A stretch of DNA of 36,121 nt from an uncultured Mucilaginibacter sp. (GCA_903891475.1 CAITEP010000037.1:1-36121), one strand, 5' to 3'; positions 1 through 8,626 are shown, counted from the stretch's first letter. The notes: generated from the sequence alone by a model not told the origin. Numbers and translations are program-made.

Positions 1-121
1 CTGCCGGATAAATAATAAACCACATGCTTTGCATCGATAACGTTGTTTATTATTCTGCTTCCCCCACCTGATAACGCTCGTGCTTTTACAGTTCGAACAC
101 GCCTTTTTTTGACGATTTCAT
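1..121 (-). pseudogene. Insertion-sequence transposase, N-terminal fragment (cut by window edge, frame slip)
   Basis: Reading leftwards from 99, one open frame encodes a zinc-ribbon: Cys-Ser-Asn-Cys, then 18 residues, then Cys-Lys-Ala-Cys-Gly, with RWGK and QRYRCK between. This pattern is typical of the N-terminus of IS transposases that carry a DNA-binding zinc ribbon (IS1 InsA-like or the zinc-binding IS256-like variant of Bacteroidota). That frame has no start codon after its upstream stop. An ATG at 121-119 (MKSSKK) lies in another frame and would join it exactly if the seven-A run at 104-110 (mRNA sense) were six A. So this is either a degenerate copy, a homopolymer error, or transcriptional slippage. 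The rest lies beyond the left edge. The family assignment is inference from about 33 residues. Confidence 0.55.
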
Positions 122-126
122 ATAAC

Positions 127-160
127 AAAAAAAGCAAATTGAAATCAATTTCAATTTGCT
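127..160 (-). terminator. Rho-independent terminator after the DUF1080 gene
   Basis: A perfect 12-bp stem (133-144 with 149-160) has a 4-base loop TCAA. On the minus strand it is followed by a run of seven T (127-133 on the plus strand read as A). It sits about 80 bases past the stop codon of the DUF1080 gene and only a few bases before the ATG of the transposase fragment, so it also insulates the insertion sequence from read-through. Confidence 0.75.
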
Positions 161-240
161 CCTTATATCTTGTTGTAAAACAGATTATTACAAAGGTTTT
201 ACCAACTATTTTTGTCTATTAAATCGAAAAATATACTTTC

Positions 241-1218
241 TTACTTGGCAGGTGTAATAATAATATTTCTATAATCAATAGACCCATGGTCGCCTTGTAT
301 CAGTATAGGACCAGGCTCGCCTTCATTGCTATCTATAGCGCCCCCTGTAATGCCTGGGATAATTTGGTTACAAATTACGGTTTTTCCATTGGCAACAATG
401 GTCACCATTCTACCAACCAAGGTAATATCATAAGTTTGCCATTCTCCCGGATCTTTGGCCGTCATTTGGTTAGGGGCTAAAAAGCCATAAATGGCACTAA
501 ATTGGTTATTAATTGGCTCCGGGTCGCCGCTTTTGGTATCAATTACTTGTACCTCATATCTGCCACGCAAATAAACGCCACTGTTACTGCCTAGCGGATA
601 CCTAAATTCAATATGCAGTTTAAAGTCGCTGAACTTTTGGTCGCTGATCAGGTTGGCACCTGAATGCGGACTCCTTAGTACACCATCCTCAACTACCCAC
701 TGACTTTTACCATCGGTATGCCAGCCATCCACATTTTTACCATTAAAAAGTGTAATAGGCTCGCCCCAAACAGGTTCAGCATCTCTGATTAAAATAGGTG
801 CGCGTACACCTGTAAAGTTGTAGGTTTTGTTATCTACATAAACAAAGCTGCCTTTAATCTGGTCGCCGCTTACTTCAAATTGAAAATCGAGGTTTCTGTT
901 GCCCTCTTCCCACTGTGGTGGGATAGAGAAGCTAAATTTGCCATTGTCTTTTTTTACTTCGGATATTGGTCGGGCGCTACCATTGGCATAAACATACCTA
1001 CCAATCAGGGTATGAAAACCGGACTTTTGCACCTCCAACCAAGAAGGGAAATTTTTACCATCCTTCACAAAAGTCAAATCCCACCTGCCAATCACATCAG
1101 GATCTTTTTTTTGCTGTGCCGAAACTTGTAAAATGGTAAAAACTGCCAATAAAAAAAACATAAAAGTTTTAATAAAACCCGGCAATGGCTGCCTTTTTGT
1201 TACCTGTGGATGATTCAT
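241..1218 (-). CDS. Secreted DUF1080 (3-keto-disaccharide hydrolase type) protein
   Basis: 325 residues. An N-terminal signal sequence is visible: a basic n-region, then a hydrophobic stretch about residues 18-33, with cleavage likely after VSAQ. Residues about 40-140 form an uncharacterised beta-rich N-terminal part (GRWDLTF start, Trp-rich). From about 150 the DUF1080 jelly-roll follows, with the usual landmarks: ITLFNGKNVDGW, WVVEDGVL, FELHIEFR-like FKLHIEFRYP, NSGVYLRGRYEVQV, and the closing GPILIQGDHG. DUF1080 domains occur in periplasmic or surface proteins that bind or cleave glycans, some of them 3-keto-disaccharides; the substrate here is unknown. A second start at residue 20 would give a shorter signal peptide. 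The gene stands alone with its own terminator. Family call is firm, activity is not. Confidence 0.85.
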   Translation of the reverse strand: MNHPQVTKRQPLPGFIKTFMFFLLAVFTILQVSAQQKKDPDVIGRWDLTFVKDGKNFPSWLEVQKSGFHTLIGRYVYANGSARPISEVKKDNGKFSFSIPPQWEEGNRNLDFQFEVSGDQIKGSFVYVDNKTYNFTGVRAPILIRDAEPVWGEPITLFNGKNVDGWHTDGKSQWVVEDGVLRSPHSGANLISDQKFSDFKLHIEFRYPLGSNSGVYLRGRYEVQVIDTKSGDPEPINNQFSAIYGFLAPNQMTAKDPGEWQTYDITLVGRMVTIVANGKTVICNQIIPGITGGAIDSNEGEPGPILIQGDHGSIDYRNIIITPAK

Positions 1219-1364
1219 ATATTTTTAATGCTCTAATTTTTTAAAATAAGCCCGGTGGCTGTTGGCTTATAATATTTTTCAATTATAGTAATTTTAAAAT
1301 GGATTTCTATAACTATTGAATAGCAATTTGCCTTGACAGGGGGCGGATAATGGGATTATAACCA

Positions 1365-1480
1365 TTCAGAAGGATTGACTTGTTCATAGAATAAATGAAT
1401 TTGGAAAGGTACGACCACATATGGGGTCGTATAAATTACATGTTAAATATGCTATAAACATTAAATCCTTTCAGGATTAA
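1365..1480 (-). repeat. Diverged, inverted single copy of the 120-bp palindromic repeat found at 14821-15123
   Basis: Read on the minus strand this stretch follows the 14.8-15.1 kb repeat from end to end. It carries a degenerate AATCC..GGATT hairpin (1463-1478), the CTATAG-like spacer, the CGACCC/GGGTCG-type dyad around 1412-1430 now degraded, GTACCTTTCC, the AATGAATTTGG region, and one arm of the CAATCC hairpin near 1368-1378. It is the only occupant of the 305-base gap between the DUF1080 and DUF416 genes (1219-1523). Its hairpins carry mismatches, so it looks like an old copy. Confidence 0.75.
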
Positions 1481-1523
1481 AAACGTAAAAATCATTCATT
1501 CCAGCGTGTAGCTCATCTTATAA

Positions 1524-2129
1524 TCATTCGGTAAAAAGCGATAAATCTATTATTGGATACGCTACTCTTAAGCTATCAATCAGTTCATCCGTAATGATGG
1601 TTAAATCAAGTTTGGATAATTTAGCAATCAAGTCTCTTTGTCGTTGTTTTTCGCGAACCATAAATTCATCATGTTCTGCTTGTTTCTTACCGCTCTCATC
1701 TAAAGTATCTATTTGTTCTTTTTCATATAAAAAGAAATCTACTGTATCAAGTGATGTGGATGCAACCCAAAAAATTTCTTGGTCATCTTTGCTTATAAAA
1801 AAGTTCAAAGTATTGATTAACGTAGTACAAGCATCTAATGCCCATGATGTTAAAGTACCCTCAAAGTCTTCAGTATCCGGTGTAATAAGGTCTATCCTTG
1901 TTTTAAAATATTCAACCTCCTCCACCGAAATTAGATTATTGTTGATGATATATTGAAAAATGAGAGCAATAGCATCTTGCAATAATAAACTGTTACCCCA
2001 GCCAGTTCTTTCTTGAAATAATACATAGTTTTGGTATAACCGCTCACTTGTTATTGCAGCAAACAAAGCCTTTGCTTTAAAGGACAGCGGTTTTATCAGT
2101 TGTTTTATTTCTACTTCAAATTCATCCAT
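1524..2129 (-). CDS. DUF416 (YjaG-like) family protein
   Basis: 201 residues, no signal peptide or membrane segment, predicted mainly helical. It matches the DUF416/YjaG pattern: an ITSERLYQNYVLF segment followed by TGWG (about residues 27-44), then DTEDFEG, ALDACTTLINTLNFF (about 96-110) and a SLDTVDFFL segment (about 125-133). The molecular function of this family is not known. It lies 70 bases after the DUF2306 gene on the same strand and may be the last gene of that operon, though the gap allows its own promoter. The recognition rests on the spacing of these motifs. Confidence 0.7.
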   Translation of the reverse strand: MDEFEVEIKQLIKPLSFKAKALFAAITSERLYQNYVLFQERTGWGNSLLLQDAIALIFQYIINNNLISVEEVEYFKTRIDLITPDTEDFEGTLTSWALDACTTLINTLNFFISKDDQEIFWVASTSLDTVDFFLYEKEQIDTLDESGKKQAEHDEFMVREKQRQRDLIAKLSKLDLTIITDELIDSLRVAYPIIDLSLFTE

Positions 2130-2199
2130 TTTATTATTTAACTTTTTGCATTTTTGTTTAGATAGAATTCAACTTGAAAATATTTATCCTTGATTCAAA

Positions 2200-2850
2200 T
2201 CAATTACTCCCCTCATACCCTTTCCTTCCAATAAAGATATAAATAATAACTTCTGCAAAAAGCAAATTGGGCAACCAGCATAACCAGGCGGCTATATGGT
2301 AGGCTTTTATAAAATTAAGGTGCAGGGCAATTTGCGAGAAGGGTAGCCACAGGCGTAAGGTTACCGCGGCAAAGGTAAGGGCATAGTTCCGAAGCATCCA
2401 GTTTTGGTGGGCGGGTATGTTTTTTTGTAGGATGCGTACATAGGCCATCACCGCACTCAAAAGCCAGATAACCGCCAAAGTACCAAAGCCAAGTTTGGAG
2501 ATAATGCCTCCGGTGGCATAAAAAGCAATGTACAAACCAGCCAGTCCGCTTAGCAATACTGATATTAGGTAAACCTTGCCTATCAGTTTATGGGCTTTTA
2601 GGTATTTTGCCCTTAATTTGGTGCTAAACTGGCTCCAACCCGTCAGTAGGGCAATGCCTCCAAATGTGATATGCATATAAAATAGGGTATGCCATAAGGT
2701 GTTATGCAATAAGCTATAGGGTTTTGATTGTAGCAAGCCCTTATCGTGCATATCAACCAGATAATATATCATAGGGTACAGCCCAACGGCTATGGCAAAA
2801 AATACTATGATTGCCCTGCCTGTTTTGTTAAATTGGATGGCTTTTTCCAT
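2200..2850 (-). CDS. DUF2306 multi-pass membrane protein
   Basis: 216 residues with about six hydrophobic segments (roughly 12-30, 50-66, 90-108, 118-138, 150-172, 185-207). DUF2306 features include HITFGGIALLTGWSQF, then a KLRAKYLKAHKLIGKVYL stretch, and later HQNWMLRNYALTFAAVTLRLW. The conserved His and Arg residues around HKLIGK and HQNWMLR are reminiscent of small heme-binding or redox membrane proteins, but no function has been shown for the family to my knowledge. It starts 22 bases after the response-regulator gene on the same strand and is very likely co-transcribed with it. Confidence 0.8.
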   Translation of the reverse strand: MEKAIQFNKTGRAIIVFFAIAVGLYPMIYYLVDMHDKGLLQSKPYSLLHNTLWHTLFYMHITFGGIALLTGWSQFSTKLRAKYLKAHKLIGKVYLISVLLSGLAGLYIAFYATGGIISKLGFGTLAVIWLLSAVMAYVRILQKNIPAHQNWMLRNYALTFAAVTLRLWLPFSQIALHLNFIKAYHIAAWLCWLPNLLFAEVIIYIFIGRKGYEGSN

Positions 2851-2872
2851 GTTCTTAAAATTTTATAATTTG

Positions 2873-3634
2873 CTATTTGCCACCCAGCCATTCTTTAAAA
2901 CCGGCAACCCTGTCTCGACTTACCACGGTATCTGCGGTGGTGGCTATGGTTAAATCAATTTTAAGTCGACCGCCAAACCATAAATGTACTTTTTGCAAGG
3001 CCTCAATATTAGCGATCAGGTTGCGGTTGATGCGGTAGAAAACGGCGGGGTTTAAATCGGCTTCCAATTCGGATAGGTTTTGGTCCAATAAATACTGATT
3101 GCCCTTAAAATCAACCGCGAAGCTGAACTTCCCGGTGGCAAAGCAATAGGCTATGTTCAGGGTTTTTAGGTAACTTAATTCCTGCGTGCTTTTAATTAGT
3201 AGGCGCTCTTTGTATTTAATAGGGTTGATATCCTTAATCAATTTCAAAATCCTGCCCGAATAATCCTCCTCCTTGGGCAATCGTAACGACTGGAATTTTT
3301 CTATGGCCTGCTTTAATTCTTCCTCCTCAATGGGTTTTAACAGGTAATCAATACTGTTTACCTTAAAGGCCTTTAAGGTATATTGATCAAACGCGGTGGT
3401 AAATATAACGGGGGTATTCACTTTTATCTCTTCAAAAATCTGGAAACACAAGCCATCGGCCAATTGTATATCCATAAAAATCAAATCAACCTCGGGCTCC
3501 GAGCCTAAAAACTGCACCGCCGACTCTATGCTATCCAATCGCTTAACAAGTTCAATATCAAGGTTCAGGTCAAGCAACAGTTTTGCTAGGCGGTTGGCTG
3601 CCGGGTGCTCATCTTCTATAATAATTACTTTCAT
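2873..3634 (-). CDS. LytTR-type response regulator
   Basis: 253 residues. An N-terminal receiver domain (1-120) has the acidic pair E7/D8, the phospho-acceptor Asp55 in LIFMD, Thr79/Thr80 and the switch Lys100 in YLLKP. The C-terminal LytTR DNA-binding domain (about 145-250) includes the typical FYRINRNLIANIEALQKV segment. It is the usual partner of LytS-type kinases such as the one 8 bases upstream. LytTR regulators bind paired direct repeats upstream of target promoters. The most obvious target from context is its own operon, which starts with the TonB-dependent receptor, but no binding site was identified with confidence. Confidence 0.92.
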   Translation of the reverse strand: MKVIIIEDEHPAANRLAKLLLDLNLDIELVKRLDSIESAVQFLGSEPEVDLIFMDIQLADGLCFQIFEEIKVNTPVIFTTAFDQYTLKAFKVNSIDYLLKPIEEEELKQAIEKFQSLRLPKEEDYSGRILKLIKDINPIKYKERLLIKSTQELSYLKTLNIAYCFATGKFSFAVDFKGNQYLLDQNLSELEADLNPAVFYRINRNLIANIEALQKVHLWFGGRLKIDLTIATTADTVVSRDRVAGFKEWLGGK

Positions 3635-3642
3635 AAGGCTAA

Positions 3643-4716
3643 TTAATCAAGTAATGGAATGGAGACAGTAAAGTCGGTTTCGGTTTCGGCTACAATTACT
3701 GGTAAATCCGTAATCAGCTGATATCGGTTCCTGATGTTGTTTAAGCCCAAACTGGTACTATCAACCGGCATATTTTTTAGCTGCAGGTTATTGGTAATAA
3801 TTAGGTAATTATCTTCGGTATAAATATTGATGCTCAGGTGTCTGTCGATGGAGATGATGTTATGTTTAATGGCGTTTTCCATCAGCAACTGCACCGCTAA
3901 GGGAATTACCTTGCGCTTTAACTGCTCTTCGCCTACATTGATTACTATGTTTATATTACTGCCAAACCTTGTTTTAAGTAAAAACGCGTACGATTGTATT
4001 ACTTCCAGCTCATGTGCCAACTCTACATATTGCTCATCCTTCACTTCCAAAATATGGCGGTAAACCTTGCTCAGTTGCTGCACAAAGTTGACCGCCTGTT
4101 TGGGTTCATCGGGGATAATGGCGCATAGTGTATTCAAGTTATTGAATAAAAAATGGGGGTTCACCTGTGTTTTTAAGGCCGATAATTGCGCCTCTAAACT
4201 TTCGCGCTTAAACATTTCCTTTTCCTGTATGGAGTTTTTTAGCTCCGTCATAAAATAACGGGTTTCATAAACCGCGGCAATGCATAGGGTACAAAAAATG
4301 GATGCGCTGTTGGAGTCGATAATAATATCGGTCACTGATTTTTTATTACGAACATCACGGCATAGGTCGAAATAAAAATCGAGCACAAAGCCCAACGTGT
4401 TTGTTATTACCAGCATGTAAACCAAAACAATAAGGATTTGAAAAATCAATCGCTTTTTTGTGTCTTCAAAATTGGGATATTTTTTACGTGCCCAAATAAT
4501 CAGGTACCGGTCGCCGGCCCAATTAAAAAATGTAATGATTAAGGCGGAGAAATATATCCTTAAATCGTAATATGGTTCAATATTAAACCGCCTGCCAAAA
4601 AACACAATAGGGATAATGAAGGCCGTTAAGGGTATAATAAATACCAATAGCAACCTGTCATCAAAACCAATTTTATCGTCGTAAAATAATTTACTTTTTC
4701 TTTCCAAGGTCTTCAA
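3643..4716 (-). CDS. LytS-type sensor histidine kinase (His_kinase PF06580 family)
   Basis: 357 residues. The N-terminal half has four hydrophobic segments (about 22-40, 55-68, 92-112, 135-150) and no recognisable extracytoplasmic sensor domain. A short linker leads to the phospho-acceptor motif LKTQVNPHFLFNN, with His188, and an N-box LLMENAIKHN at about 278-287, with a G-box remnant SLGLNNIRNRY near 322. This is the small two-helix/ATPase architecture that pairs with LytTR regulators. Its start overlaps the 3' end of the oxidoreductase reading frame by 26 bases, and its stop is 8 bases before the regulator, so the three are almost certainly translated from one transcript. The signal sensed is unknown. 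Confidence 0.92.
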   Translation of the reverse strand: MKTLERKSKLFYDDKIGFDDRLLLVFIIPLTAFIIPIVFFGRRFNIEPYYDLRIYFSALIITFFNWAGDRYLIIWARKKYPNFEDTKKRLIFQILIVLVYMLVITNTLGFVLDFYFDLCRDVRNKKSVTDIIIDSNSASIFCTLCIAAVYETRYFMTELKNSIQEKEMFKRESLEAQLSALKTQVNPHFLFNNLNTLCAIIPDEPKQAVNFVQQLSKVYRHILEVKDEQYVELAHELEVIQSYAFLLKTRFGSNINIVINVGEEQLKRKVIPLAVQLLMENAIKHNIISIDRHLSINIYTEDNYLIITNNLQLKNMPVDSTSLGLNNIRNRYQLITDLPVIVAETETDFTVSIPLLD

Positions 4717-5265
4717 TTTTTGTTAGCCATTTTTCTCTGAATGCTGTAGTAGAGCCTTTTATAGGGCTTATATAAGTGGTCTTTAACGGATTAATTCCGC
4801 AAAACTTCAAAATATTATTTTTTAGTTGTTTAACCCCAGCCTCGCCATAAACCCATTTAAAATACCAAACCGGGGTATCCATGGTTACTATGAGATGTGC
4901 GCCGATTTGCCAATCAACAATTTATCCCACCAAGGCGAATCTTTACGGTACTGAAAGGCCAAGCCCGGTAAAAATAACCGGTCGAAAAAGCATTTCATCA
5001 CACCCGGCATGCCGCCCCACCAAATAGGCATAAATATCACTATTTTCTCAGCACGGTTTATCTTTTCCCAGGCATCCAGTAAATCAGGTTCCAGTTCCAC
5101 CCTTTGTTGGTAGCCATATTTCAGGGAATGTTCAAACTCTAAATTATGAATAATTATTTCATCAAAGGAATAGTTGCTTGCCAAAAGTCCTTTTTTGTAC
5201 GCTTCGGCAAGGGCAAAATTAAAACTATCCTTATTGGGATGACCATTTATAATTAGTGTATCCAT
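4691..5265 (-). pseudogene. NAD(P)H-dependent quinone oxidoreductase (flavodoxin fold), split by a frameshift
   Basis: Two reading frames together make one normal-length (about 190 residues) KefF/MdaB/YwrO-like flavoprotein. 5265-4888 encodes the N-terminus (NGHPNKDSFN flavin loop, then FMPIWWGGMPGVMKCFFDRLF) and stops just after GKSAH. 4882-4691 continues with MDTPVWYF, which in this family directly follows a LIVT strand. The break lies at 4899-4902, where GCGC stands in place of an expected GC. Removing two bases restores GKSAHLIVTMDTPVW without a gap. Such enzymes reduce quinones or similar electrophiles with FMN/FAD. The frame after the break runs open to its proper end, so the lesion is recent or is a sequence error. 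It lies 30 bases after the TonB receptor gene and overlaps the kinase start. Confidence 0.85.
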
Positions 5266-5295
5266 TATTGCTGGTTTTTTTTGGGTTGATAATTA

Positions 5296-7668
5296 TTAGA
5301 AAGTAATTTGATAATTCACATTTGGGAAAAAGCCAATTTGGTCAACCTGCCCAACCGCATTTGTTTGTGTATTTAAGGTGCGGATATAAATATTCTTTTT
5401 ATTGGTAAGATTTTGTAAATCGATATACCATTTCTGGGTAGTTTTCGTGCCGTTCTTTACGTACGAAAACTTTAAATCCCAACGCATATAAGTATCATTG
5501 CGCATGCTGTAAGCTTGGTTATCTTTATAAATTACATACCCGGCATTGTGCGATGCGGTAATATCAAAAGGCGTATAATATTGCCCCCCCGCTACCGCGA
5601 ATTTGGTATCAATTAAAAAAGAGGATTTACTAGTCAGTTTAAACTCTTTACCGGTTAATACGTTCGCAACCACATTGCTATTAAAGGCGGTATTCCGCCA
5701 AACACCATCGCTGCCTTGGTATTTCGAATCAAAAAAGGAGCCGGTTAGCAAATAATAAAAGCCTTCGTTCAAAAACTTTTCGAGCGTAACTTCTAAACCA
5801 TAGTTATAGCCCTTACCATTGTTCAGCAAATTGGTTTTATCAGGAAAACCAAAGGAAGCGCCGGCATTAAGCATACTAAAAGAGGTTGGCTGACTTTCAA
5901 CTGCTGCGTTAAAAATATATTGCCCATATATTTCGGTTTTAAACCTTAAATGCTCGTTCAAACTAATATCATACCCGGCAACGGTATGTACACTTTTTAC
6001 AAAGTCGAGGTTTTTGTTAGTTAGGGTTATGTCGCCGTTTTGGGCAAATGTTTGGTAGTAATAAACCTCCAAGGGCTGCAACTGACTATGCAAGCCTGCA
6101 CCAAGTGTAAATGATTGGTTTTCTTTAAACTGATATTTCAAATTCCAGCGAGGCTCTATACTCCAGGTATTATTTAATCCGAAATATTGTGAATACAAAC
6201 CAAAATTGGTTGATAGTTGGTTATTAAACCTATGGTAATAATTGCCAAATGCCTTTACAAGCGTGGCACTATTATCAACATTTAATAGTGTTTTCAATTG
6301 TGAGGCACCATCCGGAATATAATTTTGCTTTAGGTTAAGCACATTCACATCGGCATCTAAACCAAAGGTTACCTGGTTTTTGCTATTTATTTTGGTGTTA
6401 AAGGTATATCCAGCCGATATTTTGGTTTGTTGGTCGTTTACATCGTTGGTAGTTTTATCGGGTTGGTTTGGTACCACATTTTGCGAGGTAAACTTTGATT
6501 GCAGATAAGAAACCGCGAATATTATTTTACCCGAGGAATTGGCATTGTAAAAACGGGTATTTGAAAACCCGGTAACTCCTGTAATTGATTTAGCGGTTTG
6601 ATTGGTTAAACTCCCATTATTGGAGGAATAAAAATTGTTGGTTGAATCGGGTGGAAACCGGATATCACTTTCGCCGCCTAAGCCAAACCAATCAAATACA
6701 CCATAATCCTTGGTTACAAAATGCAGTTTAAAGCTACCATCTTGGTAATATGGAGTGGCACTGCCTGTACCCACATTTAAGCCAAATTTTTGTATTGCCG
6801 CCACCATCGAATAGCGATAATCAACCAAGTAGGATGATTTAGTTTCTTTGTTCAAAGGCCCTTCGGCACCAAACTCAAAGCCATTAAAGCCCATTTCGCC
6901 CAAAAATTCGTGTTTTTCGGTATTTCCGTTTTTGGTGCGCAAATCAAAAACTCCACCTATGGCATTACCATACTGCGCCGGGAAAGCACTGGTAATAAAG
7001 TCGGAATTTTTCAGGGTGTTTGAATTGAGCATGGAAACCGGACCGCCGGTTGCGCCCAAGGTACTAAAGTGGTTTGGGTTGGGGATGTCAATACCATCCA
7101 TACGCCAAAGCAAACCAGATGGTGAGTTTCCCCTGATCACAATATCATTACGGCCATCGTTCGAGCCGCTAACCCCGGCAAAGTTTTGCGCCATACGGCT
7201 TGGGTCGTTTCTTGTTCCCGAATATCTTACAGCTTCATCAATGCTCAACTGTCGGGCACTCACCACCGCGGTGGCGTTCAGGGGTTGATCCTTGCGTTTA
7301 TCGCTTCTAATTACCACTTCGTTTAGTGATTTTACATTTTCGGAAAGGTGAATTTCAAGCACTACCTCCTTTGAAGAAGTAACCTCAATGTTTTGCTGAT
7401 ACCCTGTAATATAACCCACTAAGCTTACACGTATATTTTGCCTACCGATAGGAACATTTTTCAATTTAAAGCTCCCTAATGAATCGGTAGTGGAGGATAT
7501 TTCGGCATTGCCACTTTTCCCAAGCAAAGAAACAGTCGCGCCACGTAAAAAATTGCCCGATTGCTGGTCGGTCACCGTACCAATAATGGTTTGTTTTAAT
7601 TCATCCGTTTGGGCACTTAGTTTTAATGCCGAGAGGAGGAGGATAATAAAGGTTATGAGTCTTTTCAT
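5296..7668 (-). CDS. TonB-dependent outer-membrane receptor with N-terminal carboxypeptidase-regulatory domain
   Basis: 790 residues. A signal peptide (1-20, ending LSAQ) is followed by a CarboxypepD_reg-like beta-sandwich (about 27-112: GTVTDQQSGNFLRGATVSL ... LVGYITGY ... LNEVVI). A plug domain follows (about 120-250, RNDIVIRGNSPSGLLWRMDG, GNAIGGVFDLRT), then a 22-strand-type barrel to the C-terminal Phe (NVNYQITF). It is shorter than SusC-type receptors and there is no SusD gene, so a siderophore, metal complex or other small substrate is more likely than a glycan; this is inference. It heads a tight same-strand series with an oxidoreductase, a LytTR two-component pair and a DUF2306 protein. 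The 193 bases upstream hold its promoter region, but no exact TAnnTTTG was found. Confidence 0.93.
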   Translation of the reverse strand: MKRLITFIILLLSALKLSAQTDELKQTIIGTVTDQQSGNFLRGATVSLLGKSGNAEISSTTDSLGSFKLKNVPIGRQNIRVSLVGYITGYQQNIEVTSSKEVVLEIHLSENVKSLNEVVIRSDKRKDQPLNATAVVSARQLSIDEAVRYSGTRNDPSRMAQNFAGVSGSNDGRNDIVIRGNSPSGLLWRMDGIDIPNPNHFSTLGATGGPVSMLNSNTLKNSDFITSAFPAQYGNAIGGVFDLRTKNGNTEKHEFLGEMGFNGFEFGAEGPLNKETKSSYLVDYRYSMVAAIQKFGLNVGTGSATPYYQDGSFKLHFVTKDYGVFDWFGLGGESDIRFPPDSTNNFYSSNNGSLTNQTAKSITGVTGFSNTRFYNANSSGKIIFAVSYLQSKFTSQNVVPNQPDKTTNDVNDQQTKISAGYTFNTKINSKNQVTFGLDADVNVLNLKQNYIPDGASQLKTLLNVDNSATLVKAFGNYYHRFNNQLSTNFGLYSQYFGLNNTWSIEPRWNLKYQFKENQSFTLGAGLHSQLQPLEVYYYQTFAQNGDITLTNKNLDFVKSVHTVAGYDISLNEHLRFKTEIYGQYIFNAAVESQPTSFSMLNAGASFGFPDKTNLLNNGKGYNYGLEVTLEKFLNEGFYYLLTGSFFDSKYQGSDGVWRNTAFNSNVVANVLTGKEFKLTSKSSFLIDTKFAVAGGQYYTPFDITASHNAGYVIYKDNQAYSMRNDTYMRWDLKFSYVKNGTKTTQKWYIDLQNLTNKKNIYIRTLNTQTNAVGQVDQIGFFPNVNYQITF

Positions 7669-7861
7669 GTAATGATGGTATTTATCTTTTTATAATTTCT
7701 TCTTTTTTCTGAAACAATGATAAATACAATCAATCGTCAACCCCAGCTAAATGGAATGAGTGGTATATAAACAGGAATGAATAGTAAAAAAATAGAATTT
7801 TGATTGAGTGAAGGAAATTGAATTTAGGAGGAAATTAAATTGGTGAACTTTAATGTTAATC

Positions 7862-8626
7862 CTAAAAATCAATCTTCAAGTTCATTACCGCCGGGTTTTT
7901 GATGATATCGTCCATATTGGTAATCAATACCACACTTTTCCTGTCGGCCGATACAATGGCTTTTGAATTATTGATTTTTTTGATGGGCTTGGCAAAGTTC
8001 AATACCACCTTATAAGGCATATCAATCAGCATTGCCTTGGCCATGGCAAAGGTTGATTGTGTTTTTTTCAGAAACTTGCTAAACTTTACCCTGTCAATAA
8101 TTCGGTAAAATTTATGGGGTGTTACCTCGTAATTATAATAATCTTCGCTGGCAACCAGTTTTTGCGCGTCAAAACTACCAACCCTTTTTTCATTTTTATA
8201 CAACTTGCTTAGCTGACTATTTAATGACATGTTTGAAAGGTGCTTGAGGTAATAATCCAAATCGGCCATGTTTTTGGCTAAATGGTTAACGCTTACCTTC
8301 ATAATGCTCTTTTTCAGATTCATTTTTACTGCCAGGCTACTGCTCTTGGCCATTGCAACCTCTTCAACACTCAATTTTTCCTGCGTACTATCGGGAAGGG
8401 CGCTGTAAAAATTCAAGGTGGTATCTTTAACCAAACTAAATTGTGGCGATTCTTTCACCGAGTCGCTAATTAGGTTTATCAGTATAGAAACGGCCTTACT
8501 CATGTCAAAACTATTCACCACGTTGCAGGAGCCATCGGCTCTGAAATCGTAACGTTCTTCCACATCCACACAGGAGCTAAGGCAAAACAATGCGAAAAAT
8601 AGTAATAGGCCGTAAAACTTTTTCAT
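7862..8626 (-). CDS. Putative lipoprotein of unknown function
   Basis: 254 residues from the chosen start (MKKFYG); a longer reading from 8656 adds ten residues ahead of an obvious signal peptide and is unlikely. The N-terminus is a lipoprotein signal: Lys-Lys, a Leu/Phe-rich core, and lipobox LSSC with Cys at about residue 19. The mature part has alternating hydrophobic/charged segments and a C-terminal beta-rich portion (VVLNFAKPIKKINNS, SVVLITNMDDI), resembling the YD-RADGSC beta start seen in many Bacteroidota lipoproteins of unknown role. It is divergent from queE, with 115 bases between the two start codons. No known family is recognised. Confidence 0.75.
   Translation of the reverse strand: MKKFYGLLLFFALFCLSSCVDVEERYDFRADGSCNVVNSFDMSKAVSILINLISDSVKESPQFSLVKDTTLNFYSALPDSTQEKLSVEEVAMAKSSSLAVKMNLKKSIMKVSVNHLAKNMADLDYYLKHLSNMSLNSQLSKLYKNEKRVGSFDAQKLVASEDYYNYEVTPHKFYRIIDRVKFSKFLKKTQSTFAMAKAMLIDMPYKVVLNFAKPIKKINNSKAIVSADRKSVVLITNMDDIIKNPAVMNLKIDF

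Noticed and set aside
61..120. Possible tRNA (a TTCGAA-containing stem-like segment)
   Set aside because: No cloverleaf can be built; the same bases encode a zinc-ribbon on the minus strand.
4885..4910. Programmed ribosomal frameshift in the oxidoreductase
   Set aside because: There is no slippery heptamer at the break and no reason for such control in this enzyme family; a GC duplication explains it fully.
6848..7288. 146-residue plus-strand frame opposite the TonB receptor
   Set aside because: It lies wholly antisense to the plug region, has no signal or family features, and is a shadow of the receptor codons.
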